Part shown: positions 27,821-36,116 of the stretch, in pieces | Position numbering within the stretch: position 1 is the first letter of the stretch | How the letters are laid out: the number at the start of each line of letters is the position of its first letter | Origin: JADKAV01 sp037046735 | Lineage (GTDB): Bacteria > Actinomycetota > Actinomycetes > S36-B12 > UBA10799 | Length of the DNA: 64,000 bases | Direction: 5' to 3' | Assembly: GCA_037046735.1 (NCBI GenBank) | Contig: JBAOHC010000027.1 | Span: forward strand, 806,001-870,000 | The notes under the pieces: generated by a model | Told to the model about the DNA's origin: nothing | Databases searched by the model: none | The model's input: the letters and a program-made list of their open reading frames with translations, nothing else | Position numbers and translations under genes: made by a program

Positions 27821-29626
27821 GTGAACCATGCTCAACGCGCCCTCGTGATCTCCGCCGTTGCCACGTGCCTGTCGGCGCTATTGACGACCCCCGCGCTGGC
27901 CGCCGATGAGACGTGGGTCTCCGGCGTCGGCGACGACGTGAACCCTTGCACCATCACGGCCCCGTGCAAGACCTTCGCGGGTGCGATCAGCAAGACGACC
28001 GAGGGCGGGGTCATCCGCGTCCTGGACCCCGGCGGCTTTGGGGCTGTCACGATCACCAAGTCCATCACGATTGACGCGTCGGGCGCCCTGGGGAGCGCCT
28101 TGGCCTCGAGTGTGACTGCGGTGCGGGTCAATGCTGGGGCCACCGACAGGATCGTGCTCCGGGGCTTGGAAATGACCGGAGGGCAACAGGCGAACGTGCC
28201 CTGTGGACCGACGATGGTCCACGGTGTCCAAATACTCTCGGCGGGTTCGGTACAGATCGAGGATGCGCGGATCAATCTCGCAGTGACGGCCGGTGTACTG
28301 GTGGCACCCACAGCCAACCCCGTGAATGTGGTTATCACCGACTCGGTGATCCGCAACGGCTGTGGTCCCGCCTTGCGGGTCGCGCCCACCGCCGGCGTGA
28401 CTGCGAGAGTCGATCTCATCGACAGTACGTTGAGCCTCAACGCGGTGGGGATCGCAGCCACGGCTGGGGGCACCGTTCGGGCACAGGGCACCGTGCTGTT
28501 CGGAAACGGTCAGGACCTCGACATCACCGGTGGCAGCATCGATGTCAGCGACCCCAGCAACCGACTCATCGCGAACACGCCCGTGAGCAATCCCCGTGTT
28601 TTGGTGCCATCGGCCGGGGCGACCCGCACCTGGGTGTCCGGTACGGGCTCGGACGCGAATCCCTGTTCGCGCACCGCCGCGTGCAAGACGATTGCGGGTG
28701 CCATGACCAAGACGCAATCCGGGGGCCAGATCAATGTGCTCGACGGCGCCGAGTTAGGCACCTTCACGGTGACGAAACCGATAACGATCGATGGCAGCCG
28801 GGTCTCGGGACCCATCCGGGCAGCCGCGGGAACTGCGATCACCGTGGATGTCAGCGCGGTGGAGAGTGTCGTCCTGCGTGACCTTGAGATTGTTGGCGCA
28901 GACAACGCAGCTGCCGGATGCTCCTACCCAGCAGCCATCGGTGTGCGCATCCTCAACGCGCGGTCGGTGCATCTCGAGAACTCCACGATCTCGGGGTTCA
29001 GTTCATCCGGGCTGGACATCGTGCCCAGTGCCTCGAACCCGCGGGTGGTCGTGGATTCGTCAGTCATCAGCAACTCCTGCGGCTCGGCCATCCGTACGGC
29101 CCCGACCGCAGGCACCACAACGGCCGTCCTAGTGACCCGTTCGGCCGTGGTCAGCAACGCGACCGCATTCACGACTGCCGCGGGAGGTTCCGTGTGGGTC
29201 ACCGGGTCCTACCTCGCGAACAACATCCAGACCAGCGCCGGCGACGGCCAGGTGACGCTCTTCCCGAACACCGTCGAGGTGGTCAAGGAGGTACCGGTTG
29301 AGGTGATCAAGGAGGTACCGGTTGAGGTGATCAAGGAAGTTCCGGCCCAGATCGTCCCCGTGCCACAGACCCCCGTGTCATGTAAGGCGCTGCCCAAGTC
29401 GTTGCGCGCCAAGAAGACCACACCGCTGCTGCACAACACCTGCGTCACGACGGGGGGGCAGCGGGTAAAGGTGACGGTGACGGGAGCCGGCAAGGCCGTG
29501 AAGAGCAAGAACGGCGCCGTGGCGGTCCGCACCAAGGCCGAGGGTCGCGTCACCGTGACGCTGAGGGCAGCTGCCACCCCAGCGTTCCTGGCCTACCGCA
29601 CGACGCGCACCTACCGGCTGACGTAG
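27821..29626 (+). CDS. Secreted right-handed beta-helix protein with duplicated domain
   Basis: GTG at 27821, preceded by GGAGG at about 27811, gives 601 residues with a signal peptide (cut near ALAADETW, residue 28). Two homologous domains follow (about 28-260 and 265-480), each starting with TWVSGxGxDxNPC, CKTxAGAxxKT and VTITKSITIDAS-like coils, typical of pectate-lyase-like parallel beta-helices. A linker with three VEVxKEVP-type units (about 485-510) leads to a basic C-terminal Ig-like domain with two Cys. No catalytic triad is evident. It probably binds or modifies surface polysaccharide, but this is inferred from fold only. Confidence 0.82.
   Translation: MNHAQRALVISAVATCLSALLTTPALAADETWVSGVGDDVNPCTITAPCKTFAGAISKTTEGGVIRVLDPGGFGAVTITKSITIDASGALGSALASSVTAVRVNAGATDRIVLRGLEMTGGQQANVPCGPTMVHGVQILSAGSVQIEDARINLAVTAGVLVAPTANPVNVVITDSVIRNGCGPALRVAPTAGVTARVDLIDSTLSLNAVGIAATAGGTVRAQGTVLFGNGQDLDITGGSIDVSDPSNRLIANTPVSNPRVLVPSAGATRTWVSGTGSDANPCSRTAACKTIAGAMTKTQSGGQINVLDGAELGTFTVTKPITIDGSRVSGPIRAAAGTAITVDVSAVESVVLRDLEIVGADNAAAGCSYPAAIGVRILNARSVHLENSTISGFSSSGLDIVPSASNPRVVVDSSVISNSCGSAIRTAPTAGTTTAVLVTRSAVVSNATAFTTAAGGSVWVTGSYLANNIQTSAGDGQVTLFPNTVEVVKEVPVEVIKEVPVEVIKEVPAQIVPVPQTPVSCKALPKSLRAKKTTPLLHNTCVTTGGQRVKVTVTGAGKAVKSKNGAVAVRTKAEGRVTVTLRAAATPAFLAYRTTRTYRLT
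29283..29343 (+). repeat. Tandem 24-bp repeats coding for a KEVPVEV linker
   Basis: Two identical 24-bp units and a diverged third encode VKEVPVEVI. Near-identity at DNA level implies a recent slippage expansion of a stalk-like linker between the beta-helix and the C-terminal domain. Confidence 0.75.
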
Positions 29627-29627
29627 G

Positions 29628-30440
29628 TCAGGGCACAGCCAGTTCGCCGGCGATCACCGTGCTGGTGGCGCCCGCGACCCACACCGTCCCCTGCTTGTCA
29701 GCGCAGAGATGCACCCGCCCGTCGCGGCCGAGCACCTGGCCCTGTCTGGCTTCGTAGGGGTAGGACAGGATGCCCGATTCCGTCAGCCAGGGCGCCAGCG
29801 ACGCATTCAACGATCCTGTCACCGGATCCTCCGCGCAGACACCGTTCGCCGGGAAGAAGGCCCGGACCTCCAGCGCCTCAGGACCCGCCGCGACCACCCC
29901 GATGAACAGTCCGTCCAGATCTCCTGGACGCACCTGCAGCACCCTGTCCACCGACGCCAGGCGCACTGCCACCCAGCCAGGCCCGTTGTCCACCCAGGCC
30001 GCGTCCTGGATCTCGTCGGCGGAGATGTTGAGCACCTGCGCGATGCGCGTCAGGTCGGGTAAGGCCACCGGGCCGCTGCGAATGACCGGTGGGGCGGCGA
30101 ACGCCAACCGCTCCCCGCGCCGGATGGTCACCAAGCCAGCGCCACATTCCTGCACGACCTCATCACCGCTGTGACCGGAGGTCTCCAGCCATGCGTGACA
30201 TGTGCCAAGAGTCGGATGTCCGGCGAAGGGTAACTCCTGACCGGGTGTGAAGATCCGCACCCGATAGTCAGCCGCAGGCTGCGTCGGAGGAAGGACGAAT
30301 GTCGTCTCCGACAGGTTTGTCCAGCGGGCGATACGCAACATCTGGGTGTCTGTGAGGCCATCACCATCGAGTACCACCGCCACCGGATTACCCAAGAGGG
30401 GCTGAGCACCGAAGACGTCGACCTGCCGGAATCTGCGCAT
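29628..30440 (-). CDS. PhzF-family isomerase/epimerase
   Basis: A 270-residue protein with the PhzF signature: QVDVFGAQPLLGNPVAVVLD at residues 6-25, a conserved Glu in ARWTNLSETTFVLPP (about residue 45), LPFAGHPTLGT (about 70-80) and CAEDPVTGSLNASLAPWL near 210-227, where the family has EDPVTGS. These two-fold diaminopimelate-epimerase-like proteins catalyse isomerisations of small acids. The substrate is not identifiable. It converges on the beta-helix gene with one base between stops and is divergent from the DedA gene. Confidence 0.9.
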   Translation of the reverse strand: MRRFRQVDVFGAQPLLGNPVAVVLDGDGLTDTQMLRIARWTNLSETTFVLPPTQPAADYRVRIFTPGQELPFAGHPTLGTCHAWLETSGHSGDEVVQECGAGLVTIRRGERLAFAAPPVIRSGPVALPDLTRIAQVLNISADEIQDAAWVDNGPGWVAVRLASVDRVLQVRPGDLDGLFIGVVAAGPEALEVRAFFPANGVCAEDPVTGSLNASLAPWLTESGILSYPYEARQGQVLGRDGRVHLCADKQGTVWVAGATSTVIAGELAVP

Positions 30441-30667
30441 GTCTTAACCTTGCACATCAGTCGCACGTGCGGACCACACGATGCGGGTGCCCCACCGACC
30501 GTCAGCAGGCACTATGCCGGTCAGCGGGACACCCGTTGCTCGCAGTCTGCCCGGGTGCCCAGCCTGCCCGCGTCATCTCCGAGGGGTGACCTGGCCGGTG
30601 CCCTCCGGCAGGCCGGGCAGCCGGGTTGCCTGCCAGCACTCTGCGGCCCGCCTGAAACAATGGGGAA

Positions 30668-31327
30668 GTGCTTTTCACCTCTATCTCCATCCCGGAGGAT
30701 GGCGGCGGCCTGATCGGTTTCGTCCTGCGCACGATCGACACCCTCGGGGAGATCGGCGTGGGCTCGCTGATCCTGCTCGAGTCGCTGATCCCACCGATCC
30801 CCAGCGAAGTGGTACTGCCCGCCGCCGGCGCCCTGATCTACTTCGGGGACCTTTCGGGACCACTGACGATGTTCTGGGCGACGTTGGGCTCCTTGATCGG
30901 AGCCTGGATTCTGTACGGCGCCGGCCGGGCGTTCGGCCGTGACCGCACGCGCCGGGCCATGCTGATCGTCCCGCTCATCGACGCCGACGACGTGGACCGC
31001 GCCGAGGGCTGGTTTGCCGACCATGGCGACAAGGCCGTGCTGATCGGGCGCCTGATCCCGGGCGTCCGCAGTCTCATCTCGATCCCTGCGGGCGTGGCGG
31101 CCATGCCCTTCGCCCGGTTCACCGTGTTGACGTTGGTCGGGTCGGCGTTGTGGAACGCTCTGCTCATCGGCGGCGGTTGGCTGCTCGGCACCCAGTACCA
31201 CGTCATCGAGGCACACATCGACACCGCCAACAACCTCATCTACGCCCTGATCGGGGCCTCGCTGGCGGTGTTCGTCATGCGCCGGCTCAACCGACGGCGC
31301 AAGGACAAGGCCGCGAGCCAGGCATGA
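30668..31327 (+). CDS. DedA-family (SNARE-associated) membrane protein
   Basis: GTG at 30668 gives 219 residues. The DedA domain is clear: LLESLIPPIPSEVVLPAAG (about residues 37-55), an amphipathic GAWILYGAGRAFGR and LIGRLIPGVRSLISIPAGVAAMPFARF (about 118-144), which carries the conserved Arg and Pro. Four to five membrane helices are visible. DedA proteins are thought to flip undecaprenyl phosphate or phospholipid in the cytoplasmic membrane. The C-terminus ends with basic residues. It precedes a two-component operon but has its own stop before that operon's repeat-containing promoter. Confidence 0.9.
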   Translation: MLFTSISIPEDGGGLIGFVLRTIDTLGEIGVGSLILLESLIPPIPSEVVLPAAGALIYFGDLSGPLTMFWATLGSLIGAWILYGAGRAFGRDRTRRAMLIVPLIDADDVDRAEGWFADHGDKAVLIGRLIPGVRSLISIPAGVAAMPFARFTVLTLVGSALWNALLIGGGWLLGTQYHVIEAHIDTANNLIYALIGASLAVFVMRRLNRRRKDKAASQA

Positions 31328-31332
31328 GAGAC

Positions 31333-31361
31333 CTCTCATAGTCGTTTCATCACCGTTTCAT
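31333..31361 (+). promoter_or_regulatory. Three direct repeats spaced 11 bp, likely response-regulator site
   Basis: CTCTCAT (31333-31339), GTTTCAT (31344-31350) and GTTTCAT (31355-31361) repeat with exactly 11-bp periodicity, one helical turn apart. This is the classical arrangement for OmpR-family regulators and resembles the MprA box described in mycobacteria. It lies about 50 bases before the first gene of an operon that encodes such a regulator, so autoregulation is likely. Confidence 0.6.
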
Positions 31362-31411
31362 GTCAAGACGGTTTTCTGTGAAGTGTCCACCCGAACAGAA
31401 AGGACACGATC

Positions 31412-31792
31412 ATGAAGAAGACCGCCGCAGTCCTGGCGACTTCCGCTGTCGCCGCAGGAGCGCTCATCGCTGCCACCCCGGCGCAGGCGTTCGAAGTCGA
31501 ACGCGAGAAGACCAAGCAGTGCAGCGCAATGGCTTTCGCCACGTTGTCGCTGGAGAAGGAGTTCAACCGCATCGACGTGGACTTCGACATCGAGAACGCC
31601 ACCCCTGCCCGGTCGTGGAACGTGCGGATCAAGCACAACGGCAACACCGTTCTGCGCACACAGCGCCCCGCCGATTACGAAGGCGAACTCGACGTGATGC
31701 AGCAGGTCGCCGACCGGCCCGGCAAGGACCGCTTCATCGGCCGCGCGACCGGCCCGAACGGGGAGGTGTGCCGTGTCAAGCTCGGTATCTAG
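31412..31792 (+). CDS. Small exported protein, first gene of a two-component operon
   Basis: A 126-residue protein with a strong ribosome binding site (AAAGGA about 8 bases before ATG). Residues 1-27 form a classic signal peptide (MKKTAAVLATSAVAAGALIA, then ATPAQAFE). The mature part of about 99 residues has two Cys (KQCSAM and EVCRVK), probably a disulphide, and a beta-rich pattern. No family is recognised. Its last 20 bases overlap the next gene. Being first in an operon with a histidine kinase and its regulator suggests that it is a target or periplasmic partner of the sensor. Confidence 0.8.
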   Translation: MKKTAAVLATSAVAAGALIAATPAQAFEVEREKTKQCSAMAFATLSLEKEFNRIDVDFDIENATPARSWNVRIKHNGNTVLRTQRPADYEGELDVMQQVADRPGKDRFIGRATGPNGEVCRVKLGI

Positions 31793-32255
31793 GGTCGCCT
31801 TGATCGCGGCCGCTGCACTGACCACAACTGCCTGCGCCAACAACCCTGCCCCCGTCAGTGAACAGTCGTCGGTGCCCTCGGAGGCCATCGTGCTGCCGGA
31901 GGCGACAGCGCCCATGCCGACCAATCCGGCCGCTGATTCCATCGCTGACCTCGAGGTCGAGGACCAGTGGGGCGATGGAACGGAGGTGACTGTGACCTCA
32001 GTCATGCTGGGCCGGGGCCCGGCGTGGCTGGTCGTCAGCGACCTGGGGGGAAACGTGCTGGGCACCAAGCAGGTCTCCCCGCGGACGCAGCCCGTGACGG
32101 TCGCGCTGCAGCCCCCCGTGGCGACGAGTCAGGAGCTCCTCGCGACGCTCCACCTCGATGACGGCGACGGCCGCTTCGACCCCCAGTCGGACACGATGAT
32201 GGTGGATGAAGAGGGCGAGACCGTGACCGAGGACTTCGACTACGTAGTCCAATAG
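31773..32255 (+). CDS. Putative lipoprotein, DUF7282-like
   Basis: GTG at 31773 gives 160 residues and overlaps the previous gene by 20 bases. The N-terminus (SRVALIAAAALTTTACANNP) has a lipobox-like TTAC with Cys at about residue 21, so it should be lipid-anchored outside the membrane. The mature domain, with a pattern of Asp-rich strand, GNVLGTKQVSPRTQPVTVAL, then LLATLHLDDGDGRFDPQSD, resembles the beta-sandwich DUF7282. Role unknown. The histidine kinase start is four bases downstream of its stop, so it may act with that sensor. Confidence 0.75.
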   Translation: MSSSVSRVALIAAAALTTTACANNPAPVSEQSSVPSEAIVLPEATAPMPTNPAADSIADLEVEDQWGDGTEVTVTSVMLGRGPAWLVVSDLGGNVLGTKQVSPRTQPVTVALQPPVATSQELLATLHLDDGDGRFDPQSDTMMVDEEGETVTEDFDYVVQ

Positions 32256-32259
32256 ATAC

Positions 32260-33663
32260 ATGCGCACGATTCGAGGTTCGACCAGGGTCCGGATTCTGGG
32301 CTGGGTGCTGATTCCGGTCCTGGTCGTCCTCGTCATCTCGTGGGTGGCGGCCTGGTCGCTGCTCATCAACCGCCTCGATGAACGCATCGACACCGAACTG
32401 CTCGGTGAGGTGTCGGAGTTGCAGCTCACCGCCGAGCAGGGAGTGGATCAGCGCAGCGGCGCACCCTTCACCGATGTCCGCTCCCTGCTCGAGCAGCACA
32501 TCGACCGCAGTATTCCCGACCCCAACGAGACCATGTTCGTCATGATCGACGGGCAGGTCGAGTACCGCAGCACTGATGATCCGCCGGCCAGGATCGACCT
32601 CGACCCGGCTCTGCTGGCCGAGGTCGGGAGCGTGCGCGACGTGACGCTGGGCAACCTGCAGACAGCTGCCGGCGACGTGCGTTGGGTCGCGGTCCCCGTC
32701 GAAGCCGCCGGCACTCAGGGCGTCTTCGTAGTGGGGATCTTCGCCGACTTGGAGGGTTCGGGGCTGGCCGATGTGATGGGCCGCTTCGCGGCGATCGGGC
32801 TGGGCGCTCTGGTGCTGGCGGCCGGCCTGGGCTGGTTCGTCTCCGGGCGGGTCCTTTCACCGCTGCGGCATATGCGTCGCACCGCCCAGCAGATCAGCGA
32901 GACCGACTTCTCCCTGCGCATCCCGGTACAGGACGCCCAGGGCGATGAGGTGGCACAACTGGCCCGCACGTTCAATGACATGCTGGAACGCCTCGAGGGT
33001 GCTTTCGCTGCCCAACGGGCGTTCATCGACGACGCCGGACACGAGCTGCGCACCCCGCTGACCATCGTGCAGGGCCACCTGGAACTTCTCGAGGACGACC
33101 CGGTCCAGCGGGAGCAGACTCTGGCCCTGGTGCTCGACGAGCTGGCCCGGATGAACCGCATCGTGCATGACCTGCAGACCCTGACCAAGGCCAACCAGCC
33201 CGACTTCGTGCGGGCCGAACCCTGCGACCTCGATGCCCTGCTCGACGAGATCCTGGTCAAGGCCAGCGCCCTGGGGGATCGCCGGTGGGAACTGGTCTCG
33301 ACCGTGGCCCACGTCGAGGTGGACCGTCAGCGGATCACCCAGGCGATGCTGCAGCTGGCAGACAATGCCGTGCGGCACACCCGTGCTGGCATGCCGATCA
33401 TCATCGGGGGCCGAATCCGCGGCGACGAGGTGGAACTGTGGGTGGGTGACAGCGGGCCGGGGATCCCCGCCGATCAGCGGGAGGCGGTCACCGAGCGGTT
33501 CCGACGGGGGCTGGACTCCGAAGGCGCAGGCCTGGGCCTCGCCCTGGTGACGGCGATCGCCCAGGCCCACCACGGCCGCCTCCAGATCGGCGACAGCGCC
33601 TTGGGAGGAGCCGAAATGAGGCTGCTGCTACCCGCGGTGGTCGGCAGTCTGGTGCCGCGATGA
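32260..33663 (+). CDS. Sensor histidine kinase
   Basis: A 467-residue membrane kinase: helix 1 at about 10-38, an extracytoplasmic sensor of about 125 residues, helix 2 at about 170-192, a HAMP domain (GRVLSPLRHMRRTAQQISETDF), the HisKA box with H261 in DDAGHELRTPL, then N-box MLQLADNAVRHT, G1 VGDSGPGIP and G2 SEGAGLGLALV. All catalytic boxes are intact. It would autophosphorylate H261 and pass phosphate to the next gene product. The sensor region holds no known ligand fold I can name. Its stop overlaps the regulator start by four bases. Confidence 0.93.
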   Translation: MRTIRGSTRVRILGWVLIPVLVVLVISWVAAWSLLINRLDERIDTELLGEVSELQLTAEQGVDQRSGAPFTDVRSLLEQHIDRSIPDPNETMFVMIDGQVEYRSTDDPPARIDLDPALLAEVGSVRDVTLGNLQTAAGDVRWVAVPVEAAGTQGVFVVGIFADLEGSGLADVMGRFAAIGLGALVLAAGLGWFVSGRVLSPLRHMRRTAQQISETDFSLRIPVQDAQGDEVAQLARTFNDMLERLEGAFAAQRAFIDDAGHELRTPLTIVQGHLELLEDDPVQREQTLALVLDELARMNRIVHDLQTLTKANQPDFVRAEPCDLDALLDEILVKASALGDRRWELVSTVAHVEVDRQRITQAMLQLADNAVRHTRAGMPIIIGGRIRGDEVELWVGDSGPGIPADQREAVTERFRRGLDSEGAGLGLALVTAIAQAHHGRLQIGDSALGGAEMRLLLPAVVGSLVPR

Positions 33664-34316
33664 CCCACATCCTGCTGGCTGAGGACTCCCCGCGCATCGC
33701 GTCCTTCATCATGAAGGGGCTGCGCGCGAACGGCTTCACCGTGACCCACAGCGCCAATGGCGACGACGCCCTGCACATCGCTTTGCACGAGCCGGTGGAC
33801 CTGCTGATCCTGGACATCGGCCTGCCTGGCAAGGACGGCTTCGAGGTGCTCGAAACGCTGCGCGGCAGCGGGAGCTCACTGCCGGTGCTGGTCCTGACAG
33901 CGCGCGACTCCGTGCAGGACACGGTGACCGGTTTGGACATGGGGGCCGACGACTACATGGCCAAACCCTTCTCCTTCGATGAACTACTCGCTCGCGTGCG
34001 CCGCCGTATCCGGCCGGTGGGAGAGGCCGCAGCGCACAGTGTGAGCCATGCCGGCATCCGCCTCGACCTGATGACCCGGCGGGTCAGTGTGGGCGGCCAG
34101 GAGCATGACCTCACTGCCCGGGAGTTCGCGATGCTGGAGATGTTCCTGCGCCATCCGGGCCAGGTACTCAGCCGCGAGCAACTGCTGAACGGCGTCTGGG
34201 GCTACGACTACGATCCGGGCTCGAACGTCGTCGATGTCTACATCAGGTACCTGCGCAAGAAGGTCGGCGATGGTGCGATCACGACGGTTCGTGGCATGGG
34301 CTACCGCCTGCAGTGA
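33660..34316 (+). CDS. OmpR-family response regulator
   Basis: A 218-residue protein with a receiver domain (residues 1-120) and a winged-helix DNA-binding domain (about 130-218). Phosphoacceptor D52 lies in LLILDIGLPGKDG; the acidic pair is E8-D9, and K102 is in MAKPFSFDELL. The recognition part reads LTAREFAMLEMFLRHPGQVLSREQLLNGVWGYDYDPGSNVVDVYIRYLRKK. It is the cognate partner of the kinase with which it overlaps. The 11-bp-spaced repeats before the operon are the best candidate binding site. Confidence 0.94.
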   Translation: MTHILLAEDSPRIASFIMKGLRANGFTVTHSANGDDALHIALHEPVDLLILDIGLPGKDGFEVLETLRGSGSSLPVLVLTARDSVQDTVTGLDMGADDYMAKPFSFDELLARVRRRIRPVGEAAAHSVSHAGIRLDLMTRRVSVGGQEHDLTAREFAMLEMFLRHPGQVLSREQLLNGVWGYDYDPGSNVVDVYIRYLRKKVGDGAITTVRGMGYRLQ

Positions 34317-34341
34317 CTGGGCACGGGCCCGGGTTGCGCCG

Positions 34342-34347
34342 TAGCGT
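34342..34347 (+). promoter_or_regulatory. Likely -10 hexamer for the YciO/TsaC gene
   Basis: TAGCGT ends six bases before the GTG start at 34354, only 25 bases after the response regulator stop, and no ribosome binding site is present. It fits the leaderless pattern. Confidence 0.45.
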
Positions 34348-34353
34348 GGACAT

Positions 34354-34971
34354 GTGGCCCGCTTCTTCGACATACACCCTGAGAACCCGCAGCCCCGCCT
34401 GCTCAACCAGGTCGTGCAGATGCTCCTGCAGGATGCGCTGATCGCCTACCCCACCGACTCCGGATATGCCCTCGGGTGTCGCCTGGGCAACAAGGATGGC
34501 GTCGAGCGCATCAAGACCCTGCGGCATCTCGATGACCGCCACCACTACACCCTCGTGTGCCACGACTTCGCCCAGCTCAGCCAGTTCGTCGTCGTCAGCA
34601 ACACGGTGTTCCGTCTCATCAAGGCCCATACCCCGGGCAGTTACACGTTCATCCTGCCCGCCACCCGGGAGGTGCCGCGACGCTTCATGAGTCCGAAGAA
34701 GCGCACGGTCGGGGTCCGTATCCCCCCGAACCCGGTGGCCCAGGAGTTGGTTCTCACTCTCGGCGAGCCGTTACTGTCCAGCACCCTGCTGCTGCCCGGC
34801 GACGAGCACCCGATGAGTGACGGCTGGGAGGTCAAAGAGCGTCTCGACAACTCCCTGGACGCGGTGATCGACGGCACCACCGGTACCGAGCCGACGACCG
34901 TTATCGACCTGTCGGAGGCCGACCCCGTGATCGAGCGGTACGGCGCAGGGGATCCCACACCCTTCGAATAG
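34354..34971 (+). CDS. YciO/TsaC/Sua5-family protein (threonylcarbamoyl-AMP synthase-like)
   Basis: A 205-residue YrdC-domain protein starting with GTG. It contains the family pattern LLQDALIAYPTDSGYALGCRLGNKDGVERI (residues 24-53), HTPGSYTFILPATREVPRRFMSPKKRTVGVRIPPNP and GEPLLSSTLLLPG. YrdC proteins bind ATP and carry out threonylcarbamoyl adenylation for the t6A tRNA modification. The SPKKRTVGVRIP and short C-terminus place it closer to YciO, whose exact activity is less certain. An actinobacterial genome normally has another TsaC, so this may be the accessory paralogue. Confidence 0.85.
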   Translation: MARFFDIHPENPQPRLLNQVVQMLLQDALIAYPTDSGYALGCRLGNKDGVERIKTLRHLDDRHHYTLVCHDFAQLSQFVVVSNTVFRLIKAHTPGSYTFILPATREVPRRFMSPKKRTVGVRIPPNPVAQELVLTLGEPLLSSTLLLPGDEHPMSDGWEVKERLDNSLDAVIDGTTGTEPTTVIDLSEADPVIERYGAGDPTPFE

Positions 34972-35059
34972 GGCGTGTGGAAGATCCGCCTGTGAGCCAC
35001 GTCACCCCGCAGGCAGGTCCCACAAGCCGGTGACCTCGGGTACGGTCGAATCAAGTAGC

Positions 35060-35205
35060 CAGATCCGCACCTCCTGGAAAGCCCGGGAACGGACTGGCCC
35101 GCCGAGGCACTTTGAGTGCGCCGGGGACCCAAGTAGTTTGGGGCGAATCCGCACACGCGGTAGAGGACTTCTCTGACTCGAGCCCGTCAGCTAACTCGGT
35201 AGGCG
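35060..35205 (+). promoter_or_regulatory. c-di-AMP riboswitch (ydaO/yuaA type)
   Basis: The 254-base leader of the NlpC/P60 gene contains the conserved elements of the ydaO motif in order: a GCCGGGGACCCAAGTAG box near 35120, TTTGGGGCGAATCC near 35138, and CCCGTCAGCTAACTCGGTAGG near 35183-35203. These are invariant in the actinobacterial version of this RNA, which commonly lies before cell-wall hydrolase genes. Binding of c-di-AMP normally turns expression off. The outer stem limits are approximate. The element ends shortly before the ribosome binding site AAGGAG at 35212. Confidence 0.88.
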
Positions 35206-35225
35206 GGATGAGAAGGAGCCCCTTC

Positions 35226-35762
35226 ATGGCTGTCACGCCTGCCCGATTTTCTGTTGCCCTGCTCACCGGGGCCATGGCCCTGAGCGTCGCGCCGGCGGTC
35301 GCGGCAGACACACCGGTGACCCGGGAGGCCTCCGTGCGACCCTCCGAGCAACGCGCCCAGGGTGCGGTGTCGCGCGCCGAACGTGCCAGCCGGGCGCGGG
35401 CCAGTCTGGTGCGCGTGGCGTTGACCAAACGCGGCAGCCGCTACGTCGCCGGTGCCGCCGGTCCGTACTCCTTCGACTGCTCCGGCTTCGTGATGTGGCT
35501 GTATAAGAAGGCGACAGGCAAGTCGCTGCCCCACTACTCGGGGGCGCAGATGCAACGAGCCAAGCGCATCAGCCGCAGCAACCTGATGCCCGGGGATCTG
35601 TTGTTCTATGGCGCGCGGGGCTCGCAGCACGTCTCCATGTACATCGGCAAGGGCAAGATGATCCATGCCACGAATCCCCGCACCGGGGTTCGCATTGACA
35701 GCATCAACATGGGCTACTACCGCGCCCGGTTCGCCGGAGCCGGTCGCATCATCACCGGCTGA
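35226..35762 (+). CDS. NlpC/P60-family cell-wall endopeptidase
   Basis: ATG at 35226, with AAGGAG about nine bases upstream, gives 178 residues. A signal peptide (residues 1-27, ending VAAD) is followed by a basic spacer and the NlpC/P60 domain: catalytic C85 in YSFDCSGFVMW, H135 in SQHVSMYIG and H147 in MIHATNP. It should cut peptide stems of peptidoglycan outside the membrane. The c-di-AMP riboswitch in its leader links its expression to wall and osmotic state, as known for resuscitation-promoting and NlpC genes of actinobacteria. No other gene appears to be in the transcript. Confidence 0.92.
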   Translation: MAVTPARFSVALLTGAMALSVAPAVAADTPVTREASVRPSEQRAQGAVSRAERASRARASLVRVALTKRGSRYVAGAAGPYSFDCSGFVMWLYKKATGKSLPHYSGAQMQRAKRISRSNLMPGDLLFYGARGSQHVSMYIGKGKMIHATNPRTGVRIDSINMGYYRARFAGAGRIITG

Positions 35763-35903
35763 CGGGCAATCCGCTCTTCCCGCTTTCCCCTGCACCTTCA
35801 GCCCGGCCGGTCCTTTTCTGCCCGCGGCGCGCTGCTGAGGCGCTCTTATACGGCGCCGGACGAGACTGACATTCGACGTTGATCGCACACGTGCGCAGTG
35901 CCG

Positions 35904-36056
35904 ACCTGGAAAACTCCGCAGATTTCCCGTCGCGAGCGACGTTCGTGCGGCGAAGTCCTGATCAAATGCCCGATTTGGGATTTATGTCCCATCGAATACC
36001 TGGAAAACTCCGCATGGAAGGACTCGTCGTGCGGAGTTTTCCAGATCCATCGGGCA
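35904..36056. repeat. Intergenic repeat array with a 15-bp perfect hairpin
   Basis: ACCTGGAAAACTCCGCA occurs at 35904-35920 and again at 35998-36014, and its inverse TGCGGAGTTTTCCAG lies at 36030-36044. Copy two and the inverse form a 15-bp perfect stem with a 15-base loop. Outside them, ATGCCCGAT near 35967 is complementary to ATCGGGCAT at 36048-36056, extending the fold, and GGGA/TCCC forms a small hairpin inside. This fills most of the 413-base gap between the NlpC and PadR genes, in which I see no credible coding frame. It looks like a mobile palindromic repeat or a structured RNA. Confidence 0.7.
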
Positions 36057-36116
36057 TCCCCCCGCGTGGGCGGAGGCCCAAGACGAGATTCCCGTCCTGG
36101 CCTTGCCATATGACAC

